Origin: Chryseobacterium kimseyorum
GTDB taxonomy: Bacteria; Bacteroidota; Bacteroidia; Flavobacteriales; Weeksellaceae
Direction: 5' to 3'
Length of the DNA: 64,000 nucleotides
NCBI RefSeq assembly: GCF_025971945.1
Contig: NZ_JAPDHW010000004.1
Span: 62,001 to 126,000 of the forward strand
Shown here: in pieces, positions 24,894 to 33,745 of the stretch
Layout of the letters: each line of letters opens with the position of its first letter
How positions within the stretch are numbered: position 1 is the stretch's first letter
Position numbers and translations under genes: made by a program
Notes under the pieces: generated by a model
What the model was told of the DNA's origin: nothing
The model's database searches: none
What the model saw: only the letters and a program-made list of their open reading frames with translations

Positions 24894-26456
24894 TTAATAA
24901 CCAGGATTCTGAACTAAATTATAATTAACTACAAGGTCGTTATTCGGTATCGGGAAAATATTTCTGTAATCTGCTACAGCTACACCATCTTTTACGTTTC
25001 CTTTCCAAGGCCATAAATATGCTGAAGTAGTAAATTTACCAAATCTGATCAAGTCAGATCTTCTTGTCATCTCCCAAGATAATTCTCTTGATCTTTCGTC
25101 AAGAATAAAATTAAGATCAATCGAACTTACCGTTGAAGCGTTTGCTCTAGTACGTAAAGCATTTACATATCCTAAGGCTGTACCTGAGTTTCCTCCACCG
25201 CCTCTTAATACTGCTTCAGCATACATCAGGTAAACATCTGCAAGTCGATAAACAGGAAGATCGGTCTCAACCCAGTTATCATGTATTCCAGCTTGACCAT
25301 TGCTTTTTATATTTTTATATTTGATAAAAGCATAACCATCATTAAAGTTTGCCAAATCATTGATTTCTAAAGTCTGACCTGCTGTATGGAAACGACCTCT
25401 TAAATCATTTGCCTGAAATTTCTGAACAAAAGCCTTGGTAGTTCTGATACCACCCCAGCCACCATTAACACCAAAGGCAGCAGGAACCATTGAACCGCCA
25501 ATCGATGCATGAACTAAGAAGGTAGTACCACCATTTGTTTGTGTATACTGACCATCATAAACCACTGAGAATATGTTTTCAGGGTTGCTAATATGGTTGT
25601 CAGCAAGGAAAAGTTTTTCGTATGAAGGATTAATAGAATATCCGGCAGCGATCACTTTATTACAGTTTTCGATAACGTCTGAATATCTTTCTGTATTGTT
25701 GTATACTTTAGCATTCAGATATAATCTCGCTAAAAGTGACCAGGCAGCAGCTTTGTCAGCGCGACCATATTCATTTGATCTAGGCGCCTTTAAATCTGAT
25801 TCTGCTAATTTAAGTTCAGATTCAACGAAAGTAAATAACGCAGATCTGTTTATCTGCTTTGGTAAAGTTCCAAACGTTGTCTCATCTACCATAGGAACAT
25901 TACCATACATATCTAAAAGATGATAATATGCCTGAGCTCTTAAGAATCGTGCCTCTGCTCTCATCGCCTTTGCCTCGTCCAGGTTTGCTCCTGAAATGCC
26001 GTTCTGCCCCAGCATTTCATCAGTTGTATTTTTAATAAATTCATTACAGAATGCAATCTCGGTATACAGTCTGTAGTACATTGCATTGTTGAATTCATTG
26101 GCAGGAGTCCATGTCATTTTATGAAATTCAGGAAGTGTTCCGTCATTCCATCCGATCACTGCTTCGTCAGTTGTGATAACATTCATGATGTAAAGAAGTC
26201 TCATGTAATTAGAGAATCCTCCATCAATGTCAGCAATATCACCATTACCGTCACCTCCTGACTGTCCGCCGACTGCCAAGCCACCATAGAGTTTTGCCAC
26301 AAGGTTTTTATAGTTGCCAAAATCTTTATAAAGACTAGCGGCAGTAATTTCTGTAATCGGCTCTTGTCTTAAATCATCTGTACAAGAATTTGCTGTAAGG
26401 CTTAAACCCAACATTGCAACAGCAAGAGATATATTTTTTATTTTAATATTTTTCAT
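24894..26456 (-). CDS. susD: SusD/RagB-family starch-binding lipoprotein
   Basis: 520 aa. The signal ends in a lipobox (LTANSC, Cys about 25), so it is lipid anchored at the outer membrane. The helical TPR-like body shows family motifs: RAEARFLRAQAYYHLLDMYG, LNFILDERSRELSWEMTRRSDLIRFG, and the C-terminal NIFPIPNNDLVVN. It caps the SusC barrel and delivers oligosaccharides. It lies 11 bp downstream of susC and 18 bp upstream of susE, forming one operon. Confidence 0.95.
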   Translation of the reverse strand: MKNIKIKNISLAVAMLGLSLTANSCTDDLRQEPITEITAASLYKDFGNYKNLVAKLYGGLAVGGQSGGDGNGDIADIDGGFSNYMRLLYIMNVITTDEAVIGWNDGTLPEFHKMTWTPANEFNNAMYYRLYTEIAFCNEFIKNTTDEMLGQNGISGANLDEAKAMRAEARFLRAQAYYHLLDMYGNVPMVDETTFGTLPKQINRSALFTFVESELKLAESDLKAPRSNEYGRADKAAAWSLLARLYLNAKVYNNTERYSDVIENCNKVIAAGYSINPSYEKLFLADNHISNPENIFSVVYDGQYTQTNGGTTFLVHASIGGSMVPAAFGVNGGWGGIRTTKAFVQKFQANDLRGRFHTAGQTLEINDLANFNDGYAFIKYKNIKSNGQAGIHDNWVETDLPVYRLADVYLMYAEAVLRGGGGNSGTALGYVNALRTRANASTVSSIDLNFILDERSRELSWEMTRRSDLIRFGKFTTSAYLWPWKGNVKDGVAVADYRNIFPIPNNDLVVNYNLVQNPGY

Positions 26457-26467
26457 TTTTTTGCTTA

Positions 26468-29209
26468 TTAAAATTGAAAGTTTAGACCTAATGAGTATAC
26501 TTTTGGTCTCTGGTAAAATCCATTATCAATATTTCCGAAGATTTCAGGATCTACACCTGAATATTTTGTAATCACAAAAACGTTCTGTGCCATCCCGTAA
26601 ATTCTCAAACTTGTTCCTTTGTTAAAGATGTTTGTAAAATTATGTCCTATCGTCAGGTTATCCATTCTCAAGAATGAAGCGTTTTCTACAAACGCGTCGC
26701 TCCAAAACTGAGGAGTAGCAAAACCATAGTTAAGAGCGGTTGTTGAAATATTCTGAAGGTAATCATTTGTTTGAATACTTTGAACATTAGACTGTGATGC
26801 AAAATTATTATACACATAATTTCCAATTACTGCTCTCAAACTTGTAGAGAAATCCCAGTTTTTGTATCTTAACTTTGTTGAAAATCCAAATGTTGCATCT
26901 GGTGTAGTAGATTTATATAAGTATCTGTCTCCAATATCAATCTTTCCGTCATTATTTCGGTCAACATACACACCTTCCAACGGCTTACCATTATCATCAT
27001 ACACCTGCTGGAACAACCAAAAACTGAATGGTGTGTTTCCAACAACATGAGCCTGAACGTTATTTCCTATTCCACCAGAAATCCCACCCTGCTGAATCAG
27101 ATAATCAGGAGCAACATCTTTAAAACTGGTAATTACCGGATTGTAATGTGCAACATTGAAGCTAAAGTCCCAATTGAAATTCTCTGTTTTCACAGGATTT
27201 ACATTAATTAAGAATTCAAGACCATCAGTTTCCATAGTACCGACATTTTTAATGTTGGTGTTACTGAATTCACCTGCAGGAACCTGTACTCTAGCCAACA
27301 AATCTCTTGTATTTTTCTTAAACCAGTCGAAAGATCCTGTAATTCTGTTATTCAGAAAACCAAAATCTAAACCTGCATTTACTGTTTCCGTAGTCTCCCA
27401 AGTTAAATTTGGGTTATACTGTGTTGGTCTGTACATGTAGAAAAACTGATCTCCAAAACCATACTGTGCAGTAGCATCTGAAATATTGTAAGATGCAAAT
27501 GAATTATAATAACCACCTACTTCCTGTTGCCCTGTTTCACCCCATCCAGCTCTCAGTTTTAAATCTGAAAAAACATTTGAATCTTTCAGGAAGTTTTCAT
27601 TCTTGATTTTCCAAGCTCCTGAAACAGCAGCAAATGTTCCCCAGTTATTTTTCAAGTCCACACCGTTGTAGAATCTTGAAGTTGCATCTCTACGTACAGA
27701 TCCTGTCAGGATATATTTATCTGCAATTGTAAAAATACCTCTTCCATAGAAACCTAATAAAACAAGATTACCCTCATAATCTCTTGGTGGTGAAACTGCA
27801 TTATAAGAAGGATCACCATTAAAAGTCATTGCACCAGGCACTTTATCATTAAATTTCTGATAAGAGTAACCCGCAAGTAAATCTACTTTAGTATTAACGA
27901 AATCTATATTTTTAACGTAGTTCAAATACGTCTCTAATAATTTGTTTGATTTTTCCTGAGTATAATCTCTTCTTGTACCTAAATTAAAGAATGTAGCTCT
28001 GTATCCCGCATACTCGGTGACAGCTCCAGTTCCTTTCTGATAGTCATATCCTACGTTAATATTCCAGTGAAGATCAGGTAAAAAATGAAATTTGTAATCT
28101 AACTGTAGACCTCCAATTCCTCTGAACACAGTTGAAACGTCTCTTCTCGCCTCCAAAGATGCCAATGGGTTTGACGTTCCGTTTACATTTAAACTGTTAT
28201 TCAAAAACCATTCGTAATAATTACCAACCTGAGCACCCTGAGCAGAATTATCATATACAGATTGTGTAGGATCCATCTGCTGAGCAGCACCAATTACATT
28301 TGCAGGAAAACGGTTTTCCGTCATCGATCCCTTGATGTTTGCATTAATGCTTAGATGATTGTCAAAAAGTTTTGGTGTAAGGTTAATCCCAACCGATGTT
28401 CTTCTGAATTCGTTGGTTCTAACAATACCATTTTGCTCATTGTATCCCAATGATAATCTGTACGGAAGTTTTTTTATACCACCAGAGATTGCGACATTGT
28501 TGTCGGTACCCCATGCCTGCTGATAGATTAAGTCCTGCCAGTTTGTATTTGCTGTTCCCAACATGTCAATATACTTCTGCTGAGAGGCATTTTCTGTTAC
28601 ATATTTTCTGAATTCATCACCAGTCAGTACATCCTGAATCCCCATTTTCGTCGATACGGATGCCAAAGTTGAAAAATTCACTTTCAGTTTACCTGCAGAT
28701 CCTTTTTTTGTGGTGATTAAAATAACCCCATTTGAAGCTCTGTTACCATAAATTGCAGCAGCCGAAGCGTCCTTCAGAACATCAAAAGACTCGATATCAT
28801 TTGGGTTGATCAATGCCAAAGCATTTGAAGCACCAGATACACCACCAAAGTCCATCGGAATTCCATCAATTACGATAAGCGGATCGTTTGAAGCAGTTAA
28901 TGATGCCCCACCTCTAATTCTAATTGTTGAGCCAACACCAGGTGCACCACCATTACCTGTCACAGTTACACCGGGAGCTTTTCCCTGTATCAGCTGATCT
29001 GCAGATACTGCACCACCGTTGAAATCTTTAGATGTAATTGAAGATATTGATCCTGTAAGATCTTCTTTCTTCTGCTTTCCGTATCCAATCAATACAACTT
29101 CCTCGATTTTCTTCTCCTTAGTTGTAGAATCTTGGGTCTGCGCATGCATCATGGAACTAGCCAGTAAAAATGCAGGTGCAATTTTTAATACTGTTGTAAA
29201 ATTTTTCAC
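26468..29209 (-). CDS. susC: SusC/RagA-family TonB-dependent outer-membrane transporter
   Basis: 913 aa. Signal peptide (FLLASSMMHAQ), a TonB-box-like stretch KKIEEVVLIGYG, then a plug domain with TIRIRGGASLTASNDPLIVIDG and a 22-strand-type barrel ending in aromatic QF. It lacks the N-terminal carboxypeptidase-regulatory-like domain that many SusC proteins carry. It imports malto-oligosaccharides together with SusD. The start codon in this frame is GTG at 29209; no ATG exists upstream before a stop. It is the first gene of the starch operon and divergent from metG. Confidence 0.95.
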   Translation of the reverse strand: MKNFTTVLKIAPAFLLASSMMHAQTQDSTTKEKKIEEVVLIGYGKQKKEDLTGSISSITSKDFNGGAVSADQLIQGKAPGVTVTGNGGAPGVGSTIRIRGGASLTASNDPLIVIDGIPMDFGGVSGASNALALINPNDIESFDVLKDASAAAIYGNRASNGVILITTKKGSAGKLKVNFSTLASVSTKMGIQDVLTGDEFRKYVTENASQQKYIDMLGTANTNWQDLIYQQAWGTDNNVAISGGIKKLPYRLSLGYNEQNGIVRTNEFRRTSVGINLTPKLFDNHLSINANIKGSMTENRFPANVIGAAQQMDPTQSVYDNSAQGAQVGNYYEWFLNNSLNVNGTSNPLASLEARRDVSTVFRGIGGLQLDYKFHFLPDLHWNINVGYDYQKGTGAVTEYAGYRATFFNLGTRRDYTQEKSNKLLETYLNYVKNIDFVNTKVDLLAGYSYQKFNDKVPGAMTFNGDPSYNAVSPPRDYEGNLVLLGFYGRGIFTIADKYILTGSVRRDATSRFYNGVDLKNNWGTFAAVSGAWKIKNENFLKDSNVFSDLKLRAGWGETGQQEVGGYYNSFASYNISDATAQYGFGDQFFYMYRPTQYNPNLTWETTETVNAGLDFGFLNNRITGSFDWFKKNTRDLLARVQVPAGEFSNTNIKNVGTMETDGLEFLINVNPVKTENFNWDFSFNVAHYNPVITSFKDVAPDYLIQQGGISGGIGNNVQAHVVGNTPFSFWLFQQVYDDNGKPLEGVYVDRNNDGKIDIGDRYLYKSTTPDATFGFSTKLRYKNWDFSTSLRAVIGNYVYNNFASQSNVQSIQTNDYLQNISTTALNYGFATPQFWSDAFVENASFLRMDNLTIGHNFTNIFNKGTSLRIYGMAQNVFVITKYSGVDPEIFGNIDNGFYQRPKVYSLGLNFQF

Positions 29210-29345
29210 AAATATTATTTTTATATAGTTTTCTTTTGTTTAAAAAGTGCTGCCGTAGCAGTCTTGCAATTTAGAAAAAAAATAGAATTATCTTAAATTT
29301 ATATTAAATTTCGTTAATAATATGTAAATTAGAGCCAATACATTA

Positions 29346-29400
29346 CTTATATTATTGCAAATCAAACAATTACATGATATTATTTATTACATAATATAAG
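29346..29400. promoter_or_regulatory. inverted repeat in the susC-metG divergent region
   Basis: Perfect 10-bp arms CTTATATTAT (29346-29355) and ATAATATAAG (29391-29400) separated by 35 bp of very AT-rich sequence. Function unknown; it could be a regulator-binding or curved DNA site. No ORF is supported in the 331-bp gap 29210-29540. Confidence 0.4.
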
Positions 29401-29418
29401 GGTTAGTTATACTAATAA

Positions 29419-29434
29419 TTAAACACGTGTTTAA
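29419..29434. promoter_or_regulatory. 16-bp perfect palindrome, candidate sugar-regulator operator
   Basis: TTAAACACGTGTTTAA is a perfect 16-bp palindrome with a central CACGTG. The size and central CG resemble LacI-family operators. It lies 210 bp upstream of susC and 107 bp upstream of metG. No regulator gene is present in the window. Confidence 0.5.
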
Positions 29435-29511
29435 CTACTATTGCTTCACTTTGAGAAGATAGTCGACTTTTGCGGTAAAGTTTTATAAATAAGCATTGCC
29501 AAATTATCTTT

Positions 29512-29519
29512 ATCTTTGC
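29512..29519 (+). promoter_or_regulatory. -7 box for metG
   Basis: TATCTTTG, a perfect TAnnTTTG match 21 nt upstream of the metG ATG. A TTG lies only 12 nt upstream, so the -33 box is uncertain. Confidence 0.55.
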
Positions 29520-29540
29520 ATACTTAAAACTATACTATAA

Positions 29541-31574
29541 ATGTCAAACAGAAAGATGATCACGGCAGCTTTGCCATATGCAAACGGACCGGTTCATATA
29601 GGGCATTTGGCGGGTGTTTATATTCCTGCAGATGTCTACGCTAGATTTCAGAGAAGATCAGGAAAAGATGTGGCTTTTATCTGCGGAAGCGATGAGCACG
29701 GAATTCCTATTACTATAAGAGCTAAAAAAGAAGGTGTTACCCCACAGGATATCGTCGATAAATATCACGAAATCATTAAAAAATCTTTTTCAGATTTAGG
29801 AATTTCATTTGATGAATATTCGAGAACAACTTCGGCTAATCACCGCGAAACAAGCCAGGATTTCTTTAAAGTGCTTTATGAAAAAGGAAAGTTCACGGAA
29901 GAAATGTCTGAGCAATATTTCGATGAGCAGGCGAATGAATTTTTAGCTGACCGATACATCGTCGGAACCTGTCCGAACTGTGGCAACGAAAACGCATACG
30001 GCGATCAGTGTGAGAAATGTGGCTCTACCCTTTCTCCGTCTGAACTAATCAATCCAAAATCAATGTTGAGCGGAAATGTTCCTATTTTAAAAGAGACTAA
30101 AAACTGGTATTTGCCATTAAACGAATATGAGGATTTTTTAAACGAATGGATCATCGAAGGTCATAAAGATGACTGGAAACCTAACGTTTACGGGCAGGTA
30201 AAATCATGGTTGACTGACGGCTTAAAACCGCGTGCCATGACCAGAGATTTGAATTGGGGTGTACCTGTTCCTCTTCCGAATGCAGAAGGAAAAGTACTTT
30301 ATGTTTGGTTTGATGCTCCGATTGGATATATTTCTTTTACCAAAGAATGGGCTGCAAAAAACGGAAAAGACTGGAAGGAGTATTGGCAAAGCGAAGAATC
30401 TGATCTTGTTCATTTTATCGGAAAAGATAATATTGTATTCCACTGTATAATTTTCCCTGCAATGATGAAGGCTCATGGAGATTTCATTATGCCGGAAAAT
30501 GTTCCTGCTTTTGAATTTTTAAATTTAGAAAACGATAAAATTTCCACTTCAAGAAACTGGGCAGTTTGGGCACACGAATATGTGGAAGAATTCCCGGGAC
30601 AACAGGATGTTCTGCGTTACGCATTGCTTTCATCAGCGCCTGAGACGAAGGATAATAATTTTACATGGAAAGATTTCCAGACGAAAAACAATTCTGAATT
30701 GGTTGGAATTTTCGGAAACTTCATCAACAGAGTTGCGGTTTTGATTCATAAATATTATAAGGGAATCGTTCCTCAAGGGGACGTGAAAGCTCCTGAACTG
30801 CAGGAAATCAATAAATCTGCGAAAGAAATTTCAGGATTCTTAGAAAACTATGAATTCAGAAATTCTTTGACGGCTTTGATGAATTTAGCACGTTTTGGAA
30901 ACCAGTATCTTCAGGCTGAAGAACCCTGGAAAACCATTAAAGACAATCCGGAAAAAGCAGCACAGTCGTTATTTGTTGGAGCTCAGATTGCAGTGGCTTT
31001 GGCGGAGTTGTGTGAGCCGTTTATGCCTTTCAGTTCTGAAAAACTCTTGAATATGTTCAACGTTGAAAAATCAAACTGGAGCGATGTTGAAACAAAATCT
31101 GTTTTAATTGAAACCGGCCATCAGATCAACGAATCATCTCTTCTTTTCTCAAAAATCGAAGACGATGTAATCGAAGCTCAAATTCAAAAATTAGAAAATA
31201 CTAAACAAAGCAATAAAAAAACAAACCCTAACGCCAAACCAATGAAAGACGAAATACAGTTTGATGATTTTACAAAAATCGACTTAAGAACGGCAACTAT
31301 TTTAACTGCTGAAAAAGTGGAAAAAGCAGATAAATTATTAAAACTGACTGTCGATACCGGTGTTGATGTGAGAACTGTAGTTTCAGGAATTGCAGAAAGC
31401 TTTACTGCTGAAGAAGTAATCGGAAAACAGGTAATGATTTTATTAAATCTTGCTCCGAGAAAAATTAGAGGAATTGAATCTCAGGGAATGTTGTTGCTGA
31501 CAACAAAAGCTGACGGGAAATTGTCTTTTGTGACGCCGGATGAAACGGTTGAGAACGGAATCGAAATTGGATAA
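29541..31574 (+). CDS. metG: methionyl-tRNA synthetase
   Basis: Charges tRNA-Met. 677 aa, the long form. The HIGH motif is in YANGPVHIGHLAG (about 14-26). The zinc-knuckle insert has two CxxC pairs (CPNCGNENAYGDQCEKCG). The KMSKS loop is KISTSR, a variant with the first Lys conserved. A linker (about 545-575, Lys/Asn rich) leads to the C-terminal tRNA-binding OB-fold domain (FTKIDLRTATILTAEKVEKA), which dimerises the enzyme. Promoter box and terminator indicate a monocistronic unit. Confidence 0.98.
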   Translation: MSNRKMITAALPYANGPVHIGHLAGVYIPADVYARFQRRSGKDVAFICGSDEHGIPITIRAKKEGVTPQDIVDKYHEIIKKSFSDLGISFDEYSRTTSANHRETSQDFFKVLYEKGKFTEEMSEQYFDEQANEFLADRYIVGTCPNCGNENAYGDQCEKCGSTLSPSELINPKSMLSGNVPILKETKNWYLPLNEYEDFLNEWIIEGHKDDWKPNVYGQVKSWLTDGLKPRAMTRDLNWGVPVPLPNAEGKVLYVWFDAPIGYISFTKEWAAKNGKDWKEYWQSEESDLVHFIGKDNIVFHCIIFPAMMKAHGDFIMPENVPAFEFLNLENDKISTSRNWAVWAHEYVEEFPGQQDVLRYALLSSAPETKDNNFTWKDFQTKNNSELVGIFGNFINRVAVLIHKYYKGIVPQGDVKAPELQEINKSAKEISGFLENYEFRNSLTALMNLARFGNQYLQAEEPWKTIKDNPEKAAQSLFVGAQIAVALAELCEPFMPFSSEKLLNMFNVEKSNWSDVETKSVLIETGHQINESSLLFSKIEDDVIEAQIQKLENTKQSNKKTNPNAKPMKDEIQFDDFTKIDLRTATILTAEKVEKADKLLKLTVDTGVDVRTVVSGIAESFTAEEVIGKQVMILLNLAPRKIRGIESQGMLLLTTKADGKLSFVTPDETVENGIEIG

Positions 31575-31595
31575 TCTTTCATATTTTAGATAAAA

Positions 31596-31621
31596 AAAGA
31601 CACATCGTTTGATGTGTCTTT
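31596..31621. terminator. metG terminator
   Basis: A perfect 11-bp stem (AAAGACACATC/GATGTGTCTTT) with a GTTT loop, 21 bp after the metG stop. It is A/T-flanked on both sides and can work in both directions. Confidence 0.9.
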
Positions 31622-31662
31622 CTGTTTTTCAGTCTTGTTTTTGACATTTTTTATTTTTACAA

Positions 31663-31748
31663 AGTTTGTCATTCCGAAGGAATCCAGGCTCATTTTGTAG
31701 AAATTAAAGTTTAAAATCAAAGCTGAGATTCCTCCGGAATGACAAACT
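31663..31748. repeat. long-armed palindromic intergenic element (family B)
   Basis: 22-bp arms (AGTTTGTCATTCCGAAGGAA.. and ..TTCCTCCGGAATGACAAACT) with 21 of 22 positions complementary, separated by 42 bp. Located between convergent metG and the methyltransferase gene. Likely a MITE/REP-like element. Confidence 0.7.
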
Positions 31749-31796
31749 GAGGGTTAAATTTTAAGCTTTAAAAATTATATACCAATTATTTATTTC

Positions 31797-32510
31797 TTAA
31801 TCAATATATCCCTTAGTCAATTTAGCCAGATATGAATCTTCATCCTTCAAAACCATTTCAATTTTAAAACCATTATGTACTGCGGCATTTTGTAACGTAT
31901 TAAAATCAAGATACAGCCATTTAATCGGATCTTCAGACTCGCCTTTGTAATGAACGACATAATCTAACTCACCATAATAACCTTCCGCCGGAATATAAAC
32001 TCCACCGTCTTCGTCAGCATCAAACATGTACAGAATATCAGTACTGTCAATGAGAATCTGCCCGTTTGTGTTTAACAAGGAATGCAGTTTTTTAAGGTAA
32101 ATATCAATCACTTGTAGACTTTGGAAAATTCCGGTTCCGTTCATTAAAAGAAGAATTGTGTCGAAACCATCTCCTGAAAATTCAAGCATATTCTGAGCAA
32201 CAGCCTTTTGAATTCCTCTCAATCGGCAGATTTCAATGGCTTTAGGAGAAATATCTAAAGCTGTAACATCCAAATTTCTTTCATTCTGAAGATAGAGTGA
32301 ATGCGAACCCGCTCCTGCTCCGATATCAAGAACTTTTCCCGAAGCTAATTTTAAAGCTTTCTTTTCAATTTTATTCATTCCTTCAAAGTCTCTGAAAAGA
32401 TAGTCTACCGGAAGCTCATCGAGTTCGGAAATTGAAGTTTCAGTCTGCAGATCTTCAGGATTTTCGTTGTGAAAATAATCCCAGATTGCGCGTCCCATTA
32501 AGTCTTTCAT
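31797..32510 (-). CDS. class I SAM-dependent methyltransferase
   Basis: 237 aa. Motif I of the Rossmann fold is clear: VLDIGAGAGSHSLYLQ. Next come the acidic VTALDISPKAIEICR (motif II) and FDTILLLMNGTGIFQ (motif IV region). There is an N-terminal helical cap and no membrane segment. The methyl acceptor cannot be told. A TAnnTTTG box (32528-32535, minus) lies 18 nt upstream. Confidence 0.9.
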   Translation of the reverse strand: MKDLMGRAIWDYFHNENPEDLQTETSISELDELPVDYLFRDFEGMNKIEKKALKLASGKVLDIGAGAGSHSLYLQNERNLDVTALDISPKAIEICRLRGIQKAVAQNMLEFSGDGFDTILLLMNGTGIFQSLQVIDIYLKKLHSLLNTNGQILIDSTDILYMFDADEDGGVYIPAEGYYGELDYVVHYKGESEDPIKWLYLDFNTLQNAAVHNGFKIEMVLKDEDSYLAKLTKGYID

Positions 32511-32527
32511 GCTGAATTGTATTAGGG

Positions 32528-32535
32528 CAAAGATA
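32528..32535 (-). promoter_or_regulatory. -7 box for the methyltransferase gene
   Basis: Minus strand TATCTTTG, 18 nt upstream of the ATG at 32510. Confidence 0.5.
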
Positions 32536-32624
32536 AGGGTTTGATTGTGAAAAAAGATTCTTCATAGGTAGTTTTTAATACTACATCAATCAGTATTTTA
32601 CAGCAAATGCTTCTAAATAATTTG

Positions 32625-32632
32625 TAGATTTG
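32625..32632 (+). promoter_or_regulatory. -7 box for the DUF1016 gene
   Basis: TAGATTTG (TAnnTTTG), 19 nt upstream of the ATG at 32651. It overlaps the alternative TTG start at 32630 and so argues against that longer start. Confidence 0.55.
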
Positions 32633-32650
32633 TGTATAATCAAAACTTCA

Positions 32651-33634
32651 ATGGATAAGCGATTTACTGATATTATTAATCTGATAAAAGCTTCAAGAGC
32701 AAATGCCCTCAAAACTGTAAATGCAGAATTAATTAATCTTTATTGGAATATTGGCGAGTACATCAGTGTAAAAATCCAAAAAAGTGAATGGGGACAGTCA
32801 GTCGTTAAAGAGTTGGCCGAATTTATTCAAAATAAAGAACCTGAGATTAAAGGTTTCTCAGATAAAAATCTGTGGAGAATGAAGCAGTTTTTTGAGGCTT
32901 ATAAAGATTTTCCAAAACTCTCAACACTGTTGAGACAAATTAGCTGGTCACACAACTTAGCTATTTTTTCAAGATGTAAAACCATAGAAGAACGTGAATT
33001 TTATATTAAACTTACACAACAAGAAAAATATAGTTTTCGAGAGCTAGATCGTCAGATTTCAAGCAGTTTTTTTGAACGTACCATGATTGGAAATTCGAAT
33101 TCATTTCCGATCGTTGAAAAAGAATTTGATCAGGACATCACAAAGATATTCAAAGACACTTATATTTTTGATTTCCTAAATCTTCCGGAACCTCATAACG
33201 AAAGCGACTTACAAAAAGGATTGCTGCAACAGATGAAAAACTTTATTCTGGAATTAGGCAAAGATTTTTTATTCGTGAGCGAAGAATACAAAGTACAGGT
33301 TGGAAATTCAGATTTTTACATTGATCTTTTGTTTTTTCACCGAGGGTTACAATGCTTGGTTGCCTTTGAATTAAAATCAGACAAATTCAGACCGGAGCAT
33401 TTAGGTCAGTTAAACTTTTACCTGGAAGCACTCGACCGCGATGTAAAACGTCAGAATGAAAATCCTAGTATCGGGGTGCTCCTTTGCAAAGATAAAGACA
33501 GCGAAGTAGTAGAGTACGCTCTAAGCAGAAGCCTTTCTCCCACGATGGTTTCTGAATATAAAACACAACTACCTGATAAAAAATTACTGCAACAAAAACT
33601 CCACGAATTATTTGATGGTGAAAAACTGGACTAA
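32651..33634 (+). CDS. DUF1016 / PDDEXK nuclease-domain protein (YhcG type)
   Basis: 327 aa from ATG 32651 (MDKRFTDIINLIKASRANAL). The N-terminal helical DUF1016 domain includes LINLYWNIGEYIS and the family hallmark SWSHNLAIF. The C-terminal PDDEXK-like core shows FLFVSEEYKVQVGNSDFYIDLLFFH followed by VAFELKSDKF, giving the D...ExK catalytic pattern. Related proteins are predicted nucleases tied to recombination or mobile DNA. Here it stands alone, without a restriction-modification system nearby. A TTG codon at 32630 is an alternative start but overlaps the promoter box. Confidence 0.9.
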   Translation: MDKRFTDIINLIKASRANALKTVNAELINLYWNIGEYISVKIQKSEWGQSVVKELAEFIQNKEPEIKGFSDKNLWRMKQFFEAYKDFPKLSTLLRQISWSHNLAIFSRCKTIEEREFYIKLTQQEKYSFRELDRQISSSFFERTMIGNSNSFPIVEKEFDQDITKIFKDTYIFDFLNLPEPHNESDLQKGLLQQMKNFILELGKDFLFVSEEYKVQVGNSDFYIDLLFFHRGLQCLVAFELKSDKFRPEHLGQLNFYLEALDRDVKRQNENPSIGVLLCKDKDSEVVEYALSRSLSPTMVSEYKTQLPDKKLLQQKLHELFDGEKLD

Positions 33635-33745
33635 TCTCTGAAATATTTTAATTACTATCATAGCTATAAGCTTTTTCTATTTTTAACCTACTTTACTCCT
33701 ACAAAATTTCCCTAACTTGTCTTTTCTAAAAACGAGATTCATCTC

